In this document: positions 20,492-31,956 of the stretch, in pieces
How the letters are laid out: each line of letters begins with the position of its first letter
Numbering within the stretch: position 1 is the first letter of the stretch
The notes under the pieces: generated by a model
Databases searched by the model: none
The model's input: only the letters and a program-made list of their open reading frames with translations
What the model was told of the DNA's origin: nothing
Made by a program: the position numbers and the translations under genes
DNA from: Laburnicola sp. R22_1
Taxonomy: Eukaryota; Ascomycota; Dothideomycetes; Pleosporales; Didymosphaeriaceae
Direction: 5' to 3'
Assembly: GCA_014281115.1 (NCBI GenBank)
Contig: JACONQ010000018.1
Coordinates: 310,001-374,000 of the forward strand
DNA length: 64,000 nucleotides

Positions 20492-20918
20492 GGCGCGCAG
20501 CATGTTTAGAATAGATGTGCTCAGCACGTTGTCGTTTCGGTAGTTGCTGCGGAGAAGAATACGAAACGGTGAGAAAGCGCTCAGAGTTAGCAGAATAGTA
20601 TCGTGTGATTTTCTTACGTTTGGTCGCTCAAGCACGGGGAATCCCTCAGATCGAACATTAGCGAGCAGGATGCGCGTACAGAAGCGGGTTGGCTTGTAGC
20701 TATGTAGATGAAATATCTCCCGCATGCTACATGTCTACACATACGCGAAAAATAGCTATCCTCGGCATGCATGATTACGGATCTATGCAGGTATCGTGAT
20801 TGTGTCCCATCGTACGCCTCCCTTACAAAACTATGCTTCAAAATCCCATTTGTGCCAATCGCTCCCGAATAAACGCCCAAAACTCGAATCCTATGATGCC
20901 TGACGAAATCGCCCCATA
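20492..20918. other. Convergent spacer between Rpa3 and the lipase-like gene
   Basis: No gene is seen; presumably it contains two 3' UTRs. Confidence 0.4.
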
Positions 20919-23747
20919 CTAAAGCCTACTCCTCACCCCCTCGAGCCTAAACTTGACATCCTTCAATCGCTTGTCCGTAGGCTTCCATTCTTCAAACATA
21001 CCCAACAACTTCTCCACTTCCTCTCCAAGCTCCTTCTTCACAAAATCTTCTTCCAACAAGCCTCTCATAGCCCAGGGCAAAAAGTACGGATTCTGGTCGC
21101 CGCCGCCCGCGCTCTTGTACTCTTTGACCCGCAATTTGTACATGTCGCGACCGTCGTGTTTGGCGCCCGGGACTGGAATGTTAATCCCGGCGAAGGATGC
21201 CGCGGCATTTATGCGGGCTTGTTGAGGCGGGATGGGGAGAGACGTGGTCTCGAGGGCATGTTGAATGGCGAGAGCGTATACGCTCGGGTCCTCATAGACG
21301 CGGGAGTGACCTTCGCCACCATAGATCGACCCTGCTAATGCGGGCGATAGCTCCCGGATAAGCCCGTGATCAGGAAGACCCAGGTTCCGCAGCTTGAGCG
21401 TGAAGCCGACAAGATACGTCAAAAAATCAGGTACATGCATGCGACCATCTACAAAGACTGCGCGGTAGATGTAGGGGTGAGATAGAGTCGAGAACGTCGA
21501 TGACTGTCAAAGTTAGTATTGAGTAATAGAGAATCGTGAGAATGAACATACCTCTAGTGAGACGAGCTGATCATCAATACTGCCCACATAACAGATCCTG
21601 ACACCAAACCGCAGCACCTCGTCCAAAGCGGCAAGATACATTTGACTGACCAAGCTCTTTGGGTTTCCAAACTCAAACAGCTCCAGTGCAGTAGGGCCGA
21701 AATATCTGGTTTTATACTCGAGAAACGGACCCATGTTGACGCCTGCCATGGCACATATGCCAATTCTAGCCGAATTGACGCATCCGAACTGTATGAGCTT
21801 AGCGACGAGCATGGCAGCTACAGGCACACCTTGAGAGTGGCATGCGACTAGGATGAAATCTGCGGTCTTTATGTGCTCGATCCAGTTGAGCAGTAACCTC
21901 CAAAGCGTCTTCACTCTCTCCGCTACGAACCCTTCACCTTCGAGCGCAATCTGCTCGATTTCAGGTTCATAACCACGCCCTTCACACCAGTCTTTGATGG
22001 ATGCAGCAGCCGCATTCGCGAAGCGTATTGATGTTCCTTTCGGTTGCCCAATAACTTTCTGGAGCACCGCAGCGGGGAAAAAGCCATGTACACCGATAGC
22101 AACTGCTTTTCGTATGCGGGGAGGCGCGGGGTTGATATGAAGATGCGGCATTGCGGTCTCGTTCCCGAGGAAGTATTGGCGAATTTGCTGCCAGAATGTC
22201 GGTTGTTGCACCATTCGGTATGTGCTCTGGAACTCAGGAAGAACAAGATGTTTCGGTTCTTCTTTCGCTTTGGGTGCCTCCTTGGGCGTAGATTTTACGG
22301 CCGGAGCTGGCTCCGAAGAAATGGGGGACGACTCAGGAGATGTGTTCGAAGGTGTGGCATGCTTGCTAGAGCTCGGTGTATTCGTTGTAATTTCTTGAGG
22401 AACGGTCTTAACCCGCGACCGACCCCGTAGTGACAGAAACGATCGTTTCGGTAGGGGCTCTTCTGCTACTGGCTGTTCCGGGGGTTTGGCAACATCGGCT
22501 TCAGGCTGCTCCAGCTCATTGAATTGAGCTGGCTCAGGGTGAGATTGCGAAGGCGTATCGGACACTGCGACTTCGCCTACTTGCTTGTAGGCTGCTGCTC
22601 CACTGCTGTTGTTTTCCATTTTCGGCTGGGATTTGAACCAGAAAGCCCATCCTGAAGAATTTGATCGCTCTTTTGGGCGCGCATCTTGGGCTACGTCGTC
22701 CAGTGGTGGGTCCGCGACTGCCTCATCCGGCTGAGGAGGCGGAGCATCTACCATCTCTTGTGCGGGCGCATCTGGCGGCGCGGGGATGTCGTCAGCGGGC
22801 TGGGCAGGGGTAGCTGGAGGATGCGTTTGTACATTCTCTTTGCTGCTCCACAACCAGAACCACGACGACCTTGCAGCCGGTTTGCTCGCTTTAGGTCCCT
22901 CCTTTGTTTCCGTATCTTGTAGACCTTGAGTGGTTTCTACGGGAGCATCTTTCATTTCAACGTCCTGCTCCTGTGGAGGCTGTTCTTGCGCTGCGGAAAC
23001 GCCTGGCTCTTTGCGAGTGGGGTCCAGCTCTTCTGATGGTGTTGCATCCGGCAATGGTGTGCTTTCCGCATCGTCTATGTTATGCACACTTGACGCCTTC
23101 ATCGGCTCCGAGTATCCGTCCGGGCGTGACCACCACGACCGCCAGCCCCATGTGCCTGCTTGGCCAGCGGTGTCGTTCTTGGGAGGATCGGGAGGTAACG
23201 GCGGTTCGGCGATCGAGGGCGGTGGGGGTGGTTCTTTTGGCACATGCTCTGGTTTTGCTTCCCCCTTGTTGTCAATCGAGCCATCAGATGACACATTCAG
23301 CACCGTCATCGAGGCCGGTATGCTTTCGGCTTTGCTCGACTTGGGCTTCGTGAGGAACTTGGCGGGCGACTGGTCCTCGGGCTTCGTTGCTTCCTCTTTC
23401 GGCAGCTCCGAAGCTGCGCCGCCGCTGACACTGACGCCAATGCTCTCCTTGGCCGTCTTCACGGTTGCCGATGCCTTGGATCGCCAGCTGCCTCCCCCGC
23501 CGAGCCACTTCCGGCTGGCCTTCTTGTTGAGACGCAGGTCATTCAGGCGCGTAGCCGTGGCAGCGCCATCTGCAGATGATGTCTGCTCTGCTACGGCCGG
23601 ATCGTCAGGCACATTTGGCAGCTCGGTGCTGTCGTCCGGGGTGCTCGTGGAGGGCGTGGCCGTCGGGGCGTTGCTGCCAGGCGGGGCCGCGGACGCAGCG
23701 CTGACCTGTGCCTGCGGGTTCAGCTTGGACTTCTTGCGTGGGCCCAT
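20919..23747 (-). CDS. Putative lipase of the Mil1/YML020W family (alpha/beta hydrolase)
   Basis: CDS is complement(join(20919..21503, 21552..23747)), 926 residues; the 48 bp intron has GTATGT, TACTAAC and CAG. The first ~490 residues are disordered, rich in Pro, Glu, Ser and Thr. They contain three spaced aromatic motifs: WGWRSWWSR, SSWFWLWSS and SGWAFWF. From about 500 onward there is a conserved globular domain, with QPTFWQQIRQYFLG, IRKAVAIGVHGFFP and ACHSQGVPVAAML (G/CxSxG-type nucleophile elbow, Ser near residue 635). After the intron come VDGRMHVPDFLTYLVGF and GRDMYKLRVKEYKSAGGGDQNPYFLPWAMRG. This layout matches yeast YML020W and Mil1, a putative lipase linked to clathrin adaptors. Enzyme activity is inferred. 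It is divergent from Spb1 across 345 bp. Confidence 0.85.
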
Positions 23748-24092
23748 TCCCGCGTGCGCGCTGAGGGCGTCGAGCAGCCGTTGGGGCCTCTGGGGCTGTT
23801 GTTAGTAGGCGCAGGGCTCGGGGAGCGCGTTCACCGTGTTGGATGTTTACCTTCACTCTGGCGGCAGGCCACCTGCAGGCAGTCGCTTGAACGCTTCCAT
23901 GACGCAGCACGGAGTGGTTGGCTCCAGCCAGCGCACGTGCCACTGCCCGCTTCTGCCGCCCCCCACCGCCCGCGCGACCCCGACGCACGACCCCGACGCG
24001 CTTATTAATTTTTTCTGTGAATTGTGTTAGGGTTACTCCTCCGCCCGCTTTTCCACGACGCGGCCCCTTTCGACGCCCGCGCAGCAGCTGCC
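23748..24092. promoter_or_regulatory. Divergent promoter region between the lipase-like gene and SPB1
   Basis: A 345 bp GC-rich spacer separates two divergent start codons, so regulatory elements are probably shared. A TATTAATTTTTT stretch lies at 24,003-24,014. No ORF here is supported. Confidence 0.5.
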
Positions 24093-26830
24093 ATGGCCAT
24101 CCAAAAGAAGCACGGCAAAGGCCGTCTCGACAAATGGTACAAGCTCGCCAAAGAGAAGGGCTACCGCGCCCGTGCCGCCTTCAAGCTGATCCAGCTAAAC
24201 AAAAAGTACAATTTCCTCGAGAAGAGCAAGGTCCTCATAGATCTGTGTGCCGCCCCGGGATCATGGTGCCAGGTCGCCTCCGAGGTCATGCCCGCGAACG
24301 CGCTCATCGTAGGCGTCGACTTGGCCCCCATCAAGCCCATTCCGCGCTGCATCACCTTCCAGAGCGACATCACCACCGACAAGTGCCGCGCTACGATCCG
24401 ACAACACCTCAAGACGTGGAAGGCGGATACCGTGTTGCACGACGGAGCGCCCAATGTTGGTACAGCATGGGTGCAGGATGCTTTTACACAGGCCGAATTG
24501 GTGCTTCAGTCCATGAAACTAGCCACCGAATTCCTCGTCGAGGGAGGCACTTTTGTCACAAAGGTGTTTCGTTCAAAGTTCGTGCATCATCCTCTGTCTC
24601 TGCTTGTCGAGTTGCAAAGCGCGCGATGAGTTGTTCAGTTCCTTGAGTTCTAGCAGGACTAACTGGTAAAAGGGACTATAACGCCCTTCTCTGGGTATTC
24701 AAGCAGTTGTTCTCAAGCGTTGATGCCACCAAACCTCCCTCCGTAAGTCCAGCTACAAGCGCTTCCCTTGGATAAATCTACTTGCTACTTGACTCCCTTC
24801 CTAAAGTACCTGGTCTCTAGTCGCTCTACTAATACGCTATTAGTCCCGCAACGTCTCGGCCGAGATCTTTGTCGTCTGTCGTGGATATAAAGCGCCCAAA
24901 CACGTATGCACCCTCTCCCGTGAAGCTGGAAGGCAAGGCTGAGGATACTAACGTTATGATGTAGTTGGACCCCCGATTTCTCGACGCCCGCAGTGTCTTC
25001 GCCGAGCTCGCGGATCCGACCCCGAATAATGAGGCCAAAGTCTACCGCCCCGAATTGAAGAAGCGAAAGAGAGAGGGGTATGAGGAGAATGATTGGACTC
25101 AGTTCAAGGAGGCGCCCGTCAGCGAGTTTATACAAACAACCGATCCTATTGCTATGCTCGGAGGCCTAAACAAGCTGAGCTTTGTGCAGCCACCCAGCGG
25201 AGATGAAACAATTGATATAATCGATAAGTTACCGGAGACAACGATTGAAGTCCGGAACTGTTGTGCGGATCTGAAAGTGCTCGGCCGAGCCGATTTCAAG
25301 AGGCTGCTCCGGTGGCGTCTGAAAGTACGAGACATTTTTGGCTTATCTTCAAAGAAGAAAGCCCAAGAAGAAGCGGCAGCAGCAGCAGAAGAAGTTGCCG
25401 AGGTTGAGCCCATGGATGAGGAGATGCAGATCATGGAGGATATGCAGCGACTTGAGGACCAGGATTCGAAGAAGAAAAAGAAGGCCCGTCGACAGGAAAA
25501 CGAACGCAAGCAAAAGGAAGTGGTGCGAATGCAGATGAACATGACAACACCTTTTGAGATAGGCATGGAACAGTCTGGGCCACAAGGCGATGATTCCATG
25601 TTCGCACTCAAATCAATTGACAAAGCTGGAGCCCTGTCCAAAGTCGCACGCGGCAAGATGGCAACAGTCGTCGAACGAGAAAAGCAGGAAGAGTCGGAGG
25701 AAGAGATAATTACCGACGACGAGGGAGATCAACTTGACGCTGAGCTGGACAATATGTACAATCAGTACGTGGAAGAGAAATCTGCGCGAGACGCAAAATA
25801 CCGTTCAAAGCGAGCTAGAAAAGAAGATGAGGATGGCGAATGGCATGGCTTTTCCGATGAAGATAAGGAAGAGAGCAGCGACGAGGAGCTTGTGCAAGAC
25901 GAAGACAGCGACTTCAGTGAGGGTGATGAAGAAGCACCAAAACAGCTAATAACCGACCTTGACAAGGGCGGCACCAAGGGTGGTCTCACGAGACGAGCTG
26001 CGAGGTTTTTTGATCAAGATATCTTCAAAGGGATTGACGGGTTAGAAGGCTTGGAAGAGCTGGCGGAGGATGACGAAGACAGCGGTATCGATGTGGACGG
26101 CGAGATTGAGGATCGGCCCGCGCCCGAGAAGCAACATGTTGCCGAGAAAGTGATTGTTCCATCGCCACCGCACGATGCAGAGGATTCTTCAGAAGAAGAC
26201 GAAGATCGCATTGAGGAAGTCAAACGCGACGAGACACAATGGGAGCAAGACAACACACCCATGCGTAACGGACGTCCAGACATCGACATCATCACCGCCG
26301 AAGCCATGACTATGGCCCATCAACTCGCCACTGGCAAGAAGACCAAAGCAGACTTCCTTGACGACAGCTTCAATCGCTATACCCTCCGCGACGTTGACGG
26401 TCTCCCAGACTGGTTCCTCGATGACGAGAACAAGCACTCCAAGCTTCAACGCCCCACGACCGCCGCTGCAGCCGCCGCCATCAAAGAGAAGATGCGCGCT
26501 CTCAACGCCCGACCAATCAAGAAGGTGCGCGAGGCCAAGATGCGCAAGAAGTTCAAGGCTGCGCAACGTCTTGAGAAGCTCAAGAAGAAGAGTGCCATGC
26601 TAGTGGATGAGGAAGGGCTCACAGAGAAGGAGAAGGCGCAGAGTATTTCGCGATTGATGAGCCGGGCGGCGAAGAAGAAGCCTAAGCAGAAGGTCACTGT
26701 CGTTGTGGCCAGGGGTTCGAACAAGGGTAAGGGTAGACCGGGTGGGACGAAGGGCAAGTATAAGATGGTGGATGCGAGGTTAAAGAAGGATGTTCGGGCT
26801 GAGAAGAGAATTGCGAAGAAGAAGAAATAG
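24093..26830 (+). CDS. SPB1: AdoMet-dependent rRNA methyltransferase Spb1
   Basis: Spb1 2'-O-methylates a guanosine in the 25S rRNA A-loop of the pre-60S particle in the nucleolus. CDS is join(24093..24577, 24673..24742, 24844..24903, 24965..26830), 826 residues, near the yeast length. Residues 1-205 form the FtsJ/RrmJ domain: [66 protein letters not shown] and TKVFRSKDYN across intron 1. The middle section (about 225-400) is the DUF3381-type region with many acidic and Lys-rich tracts. The C-terminal ~230 residues carry the Spb1_C domain with [23 protein letters not shown] and a basic [19 protein letters not shown] tail. Intron 1 uses an unusual GTTCGT donor; intron 3 has a perfect TACTAAC branch. 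Confidence 0.95.
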
Positions 26831-27913
26831 GTACTCTTTCATAGGCAATTGAGTCTTGTAACTAATTGATCTTCTCTCGCATGATATGATACTCATGACA
26901 CCCGACTCTCCCGTTCCTCATACATGTTCTCTGCAGTGCGCTCTCTTTGCTGCTCCTCATCAACTTCTTCCCCTCTCCCTTCTTCTTACCACCCTCCCCA
27001 CCACCCACCCAATCGACCTCATCCCCTACTTTCCAGCAGCACCTCAAACTTCTCAATATCCACACCACCCCCTCCCTCTATCTAATGCCCCCCCCAACGT
27101 CCCATTCATTCAATACTACCATCGTACACAGCGGTATAGGCCTCTGTCGCCAGGGCTGGGGTAAAAAGCTTCCAATGAGCCTTAGGTAAGAGATATAACC
27201 AGAAATATCCTCTGGCTCGGGGTAGTCCAAGGTGAGAGAGACTCCCAAACATGTTACGTGCATCCTACCATCCTTGCTGTACGCTCTGTAGTATCTTGGC
27301 ACGAGCCTCCAGCAAGGCCACAAAAGGACCTTCCGAATTAAGCGTCATGTGCAATGTCCGGAGCGCTACTGCTCTCAGAGCTCTACACGCCTGCGCTTCG
27401 CCACATGCTTCTCTACCTCGGTCTTCTCGCCCATCACTTGAGCCACAATATTTCCGATGGAGTCTCCGGCCGGGTACATAGTATCGCCTAATGTACAGTA
27501 GGTACAGCTGTAGAACACAGTTTTAACCATTTCCAGCCTTTATATCACTCATCCTGAGGTAACATATAGTAATTGGATTATTATCCTAGTCCTGGGGCGT
27601 TATATCGCACGTAAGGCCGGCTGACGTCCCTCTTGGTGAGAATAGCCTAACGAAAACGAATAAAAAAATATCGCACGTAAGAAGGCCAATGGAACTATGT
27701 TCGTTTATTGCTACTGACTGTTTTCTGCTCACTAAGCACTGCTAGACCCTCCGTGTAGCACAGTTCAAGTCCTGATGAAGCCCGCAACGCACGATGAAAA
27801 TCCCCTGCATCCTCATGTTACTCTCTATATGGAGGTCATATCCTCAAGTTACGCAATGCCAACCCAGTGCCATTAGTCCTGCGCCGCGTGTCAGTTGGAG
27901 CATCCTACGAATG
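26831..27913. other. Intergenic region with a short retroposon insertion
   Basis: No gene is supported. 26,890-27,110 is strongly pyrimidine-rich (CTCCCTTCTTC, CCACCCCCTCC). A poly(A)-tailed 52 bp insertion lies at 27,616-27,667 and is described separately. Confidence 0.5.
27602..27681 (+). mobile_element. 52-bp 5'-truncated poly(A) retroposon stub with 14-bp target duplication
   Basis: A perfect 14 bp direct repeat, ATATCGCACGTAAG, at 27,602-27,615 and 27,668-27,681 flanks a 52 bp insert that ends in AACGAATAAAAAA. The insert is homologous to 39,991-40,036 in the AT-rich half. Long exact target duplication, an A-rich 3' end and severe 5' truncation point to a non-LTR retroposon. It is too short to name a clade. 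It is not RIP-mutated, consistent with RIP ignoring very short duplications. Confidence 0.75.
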
Positions 27914-28777
27914 CTAATACCAAGATTCGTACCTAAAGTGTCTCCTTCTGTAGCAGGGCCTCTCTCTATGGCAATGATATTGGCAGCGATTGCGTATAGC
28001 ACCCAACGGCGAAGTGCCACCATATCGACGACGCCACACCCCGGCAGTGAACTGGAGGTGAATCACGGGTGTAATAACTTCGACTGGGTCTCTTCCCTTG
28101 AAGTCATAGGCTGACTTCAAATAGGCCTCGACAACTTCCCATGTCAACAATGGGGTCTTCGAAACTGCAGTATCCACGAGGAGCCTCCGAACTGGAGAAC
28201 TCGGAGGTGTGCCCTTCAAGATACTCTGCGCCTGTAGCAAGAAGCCGAGAGCAAAAGTGAAATCTCGCGCAAGAACAATGTCCGTAAGGAGGTCACGGTA
28301 ATCGCGATCTAGCAGAAACTCGCCGAGAACGTAACCCGCTGCGATGTTCTTGGCTGCTTCTGGATATGCTTCGGCATCATTGGCCGCATGGTCGAAGTAT
28401 ACACCATCCACCGTGAAGGCGTGCCCGGTGTACAGGTACTGAACATAAAGCTCAAAAGCTCTCTTGTCGCACCTTTGGCGTGCAATATCAAATCAGTAGT
28501 TGCAAAACAGATATACCGGAGTGACTTACATGGGGAGCTTTACAACGTGCTCCTCCATTTCGCGCCAGTGATTGCGAAAAAGAGCTTCAAAGACAGACGA
28601 GCTTGCACAAATGAGGTCTTTGTGCACTGCGAAGTCTTGGTGGTCGGTTTCCTTGCCGACGCGGATCGTGATGACTTCGGTCCCCAATCTGATACGGTAA
28701 GTAGTGAGTCGTACTATGATACTATGCGTGCCCAAATTCGCTTACCGCAGCATGTTGTCGGTGGTGTAACGAGACAT
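27914..28777 (-). CDS. BTB/POZ-domain protein
   Basis: BTB domains mediate dimerisation and often Cullin-3 adaptor binding; the target here is unknown. CDS is complement(join(27914..28472, 28530..28688, 28746..28777)), 249 residues, with two 57 bp introns (GTAAGC...TATCAG and GTAAGT...AAAG). The core is VITIRVGKETDHQDFAVHKDLICASSSVFEALFRNHWREMEEHVVKLPM, followed after intron 2 by FELYVQYLYTGHAF. This is a typical BTB fold, missing only the first strand. The rest is a helical extension ending VWRRRYGGTSPLGAI. The last ~25 residues are Arg/Cys/His-rich and poorly protein-like, so the true 3' end may involve another intron or a degraded end. Confidence 0.78.
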
Positions 28778-29065
28778 GGTGTTCGTTGAGGGGTTGATCA
28801 GGCTAACGATCGTATAATAATGGGTTAATAGGATCTTGATCGACGCGAAACGTGTGTGTATGTGACGGGTGTGAATGTAGTGTGGTACGAATTGAAGTCG
28901 GAGGTAAACAGAAAACAGCCAAGCAGCATCAGACGTCATACAATTGCACTTGAGAAGGCGTGAAGCACGCACTTGCCTGGGTATCAGATTATCCGTCCCC
29001 CATCTTCTGTCTCCTCTGCCCATCGTGCACCAATGTGTGCTCAAGTACCCTAAGCAATCCGCCGC

Positions 29066-29932
29066 TTACTTGATACTCCTCACCAATTCCCTCAAATCAC
29101 CACCTTCGACCCACTTCTCCTCACCACCACCGCCAACGCCCAGACCGCCTGCCGCACCACCGCCACTCACACCCCAACCTTCCCCTACTTCGCCAATGAC
29201 TCTTGCCGGTTGACCACCAACAACAGACCCCGACGCGATGACCATATTGGCAGGCACCACCGTATTCGGCAGGATCTTTACATTCTCCTTGATGATAGCA
29301 AACGGATGAATCGTCACGTTAGCACCTATATGGACATGTGATGAGACTGATATTGCTGATATGGCGCAATTGGGTCCTGTACACCGTCAGTTCTGTCTCG
29401 GAGCGCTTTGGAAACAGGGCACGGTTCAGTACCAACGAAGACATTGTCCCCGATCTTCATCGGGTAGTAGTTCGTTTGCCCACGACTTATCCTGCATGGC
29501 GGTTTGATGACGCTTCCCGTCGAGATCACCGTGCATCGCCCGATGCTGATACTCGTAGGTGTGACTTCCTTGCCAGAACTTGAAGGCACGGGCCGCGTGG
29601 AATGAAGGTCGCCACGCAAGACAACATCGGCCATGATGACGGTTCGGCCGCCGAGTGTGATATTCGCTGTTCCTGTGATGGCGCTCTTACGCGAGACTTT
29701 GTTGCCGGAGTCCTGGGCATTTGTTAGCATGCGCGACAGAGGCTGGTCTGCAGGAACACAAAGATGCGAGACTTGGCTCAGCGGCTCATCGTCTGGACAC
29801 TAAGACAAAAGAATCTGATCCGGAGTCGAAAAGAATGACGGCGACTTGAAACGAATAAACACCGTATAAGCGACCTACCGTCTCAATATATTCGCCCTTC
29901 GGCGCCGCTTTCCTCGCCGCAGGCCGCGACAT
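29066..29932 (-). CDS. Dynactin subunit p25 (DCTN5)-like
   Basis: p25 is part of the pointed-end complex of dynactin and helps dynein pick up cargo, including early endosomes in filamentous fungi. CDS is complement(join(29066..29376, 29433..29712, 29879..29932)), 214 residues. The opening MSRPAARKAAPKGEYIET is joined across the first intron to DSGNKVSRKSAITGTANI, as in the family. Residues about 25-170 form hexapeptide repeats of a left-handed beta-helix: IMADVVLRGDL, SIGRCTVISTGSVIKPPCR, YYPMKIGDNVFVG, then PNCAIS..HVHIGANVTIHPFAIIKENVKILPNTVVPANMVIASGSVVGGQPARVI. Near residues 175-195 a Gly-rich insertion (GGGAAGGLGVGGGG) lengthens the usual tail. The only ATG in frame is at 29,932. Confidence 0.93.
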
Positions 29933-31185
29933 TGCTCCAAACGGACTGTTCAGACCAACGCTATTTTTACTCAAATAATCAAAGCAGTGTTTGAGGTTGT
30001 GATGTTCTCTCGTGAGTTGACGGAAAGCGCGACTGTCTCAATGTGAGGTTAACTTTCAAGTGGTCCAAGCGTCCCTCCAGCCAATCAGCATTGACATGTT
30101 CAATTCACACCGATGAGATAAGCAGGTTGGAGGAGTACTGCGTCTAGCTCTCAGACTGAGCGATACGTCCGAGATATTAAAAGATGTCAGCAAGGGGCTT
30201 TGAATCTTAGACGATATCCATACATGCTGCTTGCAAGCTGCCAACAAGAGCACAATTCAGACCCCATTACCACACGGTTACTTTCCCCTCGCTTTATCAC
30301 AGCCCTTGCGACGCAAAGTATACTTATCATGTCTGTCTATACAGCTCCACAACAAAGCCAACCAAGCAATGTCTCCTCCAAACCCAAAACCCAGCAATCC
30401 GTAGTACATGTCCTCTACAGTACACCCAGCAAGTCCCCGCCCGTGCGCATAATGCCGTCACAGCCACAGCCATCGAAACTACCCTACAACGCGGCACCGA
30501 ACGGGGGGAACTGAGGAGGCGCATCCGACTCCCGAGGGGCTTGACGGCGCGGACGTAGTGCGGTGACGACAAAAAGGCAAAACAAGAAAGGGTTCGCACC
30601 GGCGCAGAACCTTAATCCAACAAACCCAAAGGCGACTTACGTACTCACCAATGAATACGATAACCCAACTTCCGCATCTTGCCACAACCCCACAACACGA
30701 CCGCCTAACTACTGTAAACTAGGCCGAACAGACGCATAAGATCCAAGCGAGCGAGTCCAGGAATCGAGTAGCATCTCAGATGTTCGATCGATCGATCGAT
30801 GCAGGCGCGTAGTTGGCAGGGCAGGGCAGAACCCAAACAAAGAAAAAAGCCAGCATGCCGCAAGCGAGCAAGCGAACAAGCGCATAACCAACGGGACAGC
30901 CACTAAATTCCTAGTCTGAGCTTCGAGTCCACAACATCACATCACCTCACATCATGCCCGAGGTATCATACTCTTACCTGTAAAAGGTTAAGCCGGCTAT
31001 AAACGGATGAATGAATGAATGAAAAGCTGAGCCGACTATAAACGGATATGAATGAATGAGAAATTACCTTTCTTTAAACCCACCTAGCCAGCCAGACTGC
31101 ACGACCTAAACCGCCTTATTACTACATAGTGCGTGGCAGACTGCTAAATCAAGATTATCCCGCGCGCCCCACATACCACTACGTA
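29933..31185. other. Intergenic region with simple repeats
   Basis: The region upstream of the p25 gene holds one small possible ORF (listed separately). It also contains a GATC tetranucleotide run at about 30,784-30,799. A roughly 43 bp imperfect tandem duplication at 30,990-31,060 contains CTATAAACGGAT followed by (ATGA)n in both units; the units differ partly by GGC versus GAC. Nothing else is supported. Confidence 0.5.
30329..30514 (+). CDS. Possible small orphan protein, 61 residues
   Basis: A short open frame with ATG in a TATCATGTC context encodes a Gln/Pro/Ser-rich, basic peptide (MSVYTAPQQSQPSNVSSKPK...). No signal peptide or domain is seen. It lies divergent from the p25 gene. It could equally be chance or a 5' exon. 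Confidence 0.25.
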   Translation: MSVYTAPQQSQPSNVSSKPKTQQSVVHVLYSTPSKSPPVRIMPSQPQPSKLPYNAAPNGGN

Positions 31186-31956
31186 GGAGATCGGGGGAGA
31201 CTGCATGGCACGCATTAATCTGCTGCGCAGCACGCATCCCTAACTACTAGTATATACAGCTAGGGCTTAAAAAATAGCTTACTTACCTAAATTTATATAT
31301 ATAATATATATTTAATAATTTATTTCTAATTACTAAGTAATATATAGTTATTCGGTGCTTAGTATTATTACTATGTGTTGTTAAATAACTACCTAGGGGT
31401 AAAACGACAAAGGCTTTCATCTTAAATAACATAATAAAAAAGCAGAGCCCTCTACTTAGTAGTTTATTGCTATATAGTTTTTAATTTAATATAATTTATA
31501 TATATATATATATTTTAATACTACCTATTATTATTAGTGTGAAAATTTTGCTTATGGGAGCCTCGCGCCAAGACCGCCAAGCTCGCTTAGCACTTCGAAC
31601 GCGTTTTTTAATCACCTTTTTACGCTCTTTTTAGTTACTAAGCAGGGGGCTCTGCTTTTTTTATCATATTATTTAAGATAATAGCCTTTGTCGTTCTACC
31701 CCTAGGTAGATAATTTAACAACACATTACTAGTATTATTAGTAATAGTATATAATTACTAGTATATAGTAAACACTACCTATTATTATTAGTAGCACTAT
31801 ATAATTATATAGTAAGTATAATAATAATATTATATTATATATAAATCCTACCTACTAGTAGTAACTTGAAGGCATTTCTAAAATCTAACTATATATAGTT
31901 AGGAATGCGTGCTGCGCATCAGATAGATGCGTGCCATGCAGTCTCGCCCGGGAGAT
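31186..31956. mobile_element. 759-bp TIR transposon with GGAGAT target duplication
   Basis: Terminal inverted repeats of 55 bp (31,192-31,246 and reverse complement of 31,896-31,950) match at 50 positions and begin CGGGGGAGACTGCATGGCAC and CGGGCGAGACTGCATGGCAC. GGAGAT directly abuts both ends (31,186-31,191 and 31,951-31,956). The TIRs keep normal GC content while the interior is TA-rich and RIP-like. There is no transposase frame inside, so it is non-autonomous. The superfamily is not clear from a 6 bp duplication. A second element is nested within it. Confidence 0.85.
31374..31735. mobile_element. Nested 362-bp MITE (family M1) with TTACTA target duplication
   Basis: Inverted ends of about 88 bp begin TGTGTTGTTAAAT on both sides, at 31,374 and, reversed, at 31,735. 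Both ends contain CCTAGGGGTA, ACGACAAAGGCT and GCAGAGCCC in the same order. TTACTA directly flanks both sides, though in an AT-rich setting. Related ends recur many times between 38,250 and 62,070. It carries no coding capacity. Confidence 0.8.

Noticed and set aside
22600..22640. tRNA B-box-like GGTTCAAATCC on the minus strand
   Set aside because: It lies in the coding sequence of the lipase-like gene (AFWFKSQ), and no A box or cloverleaf is present.
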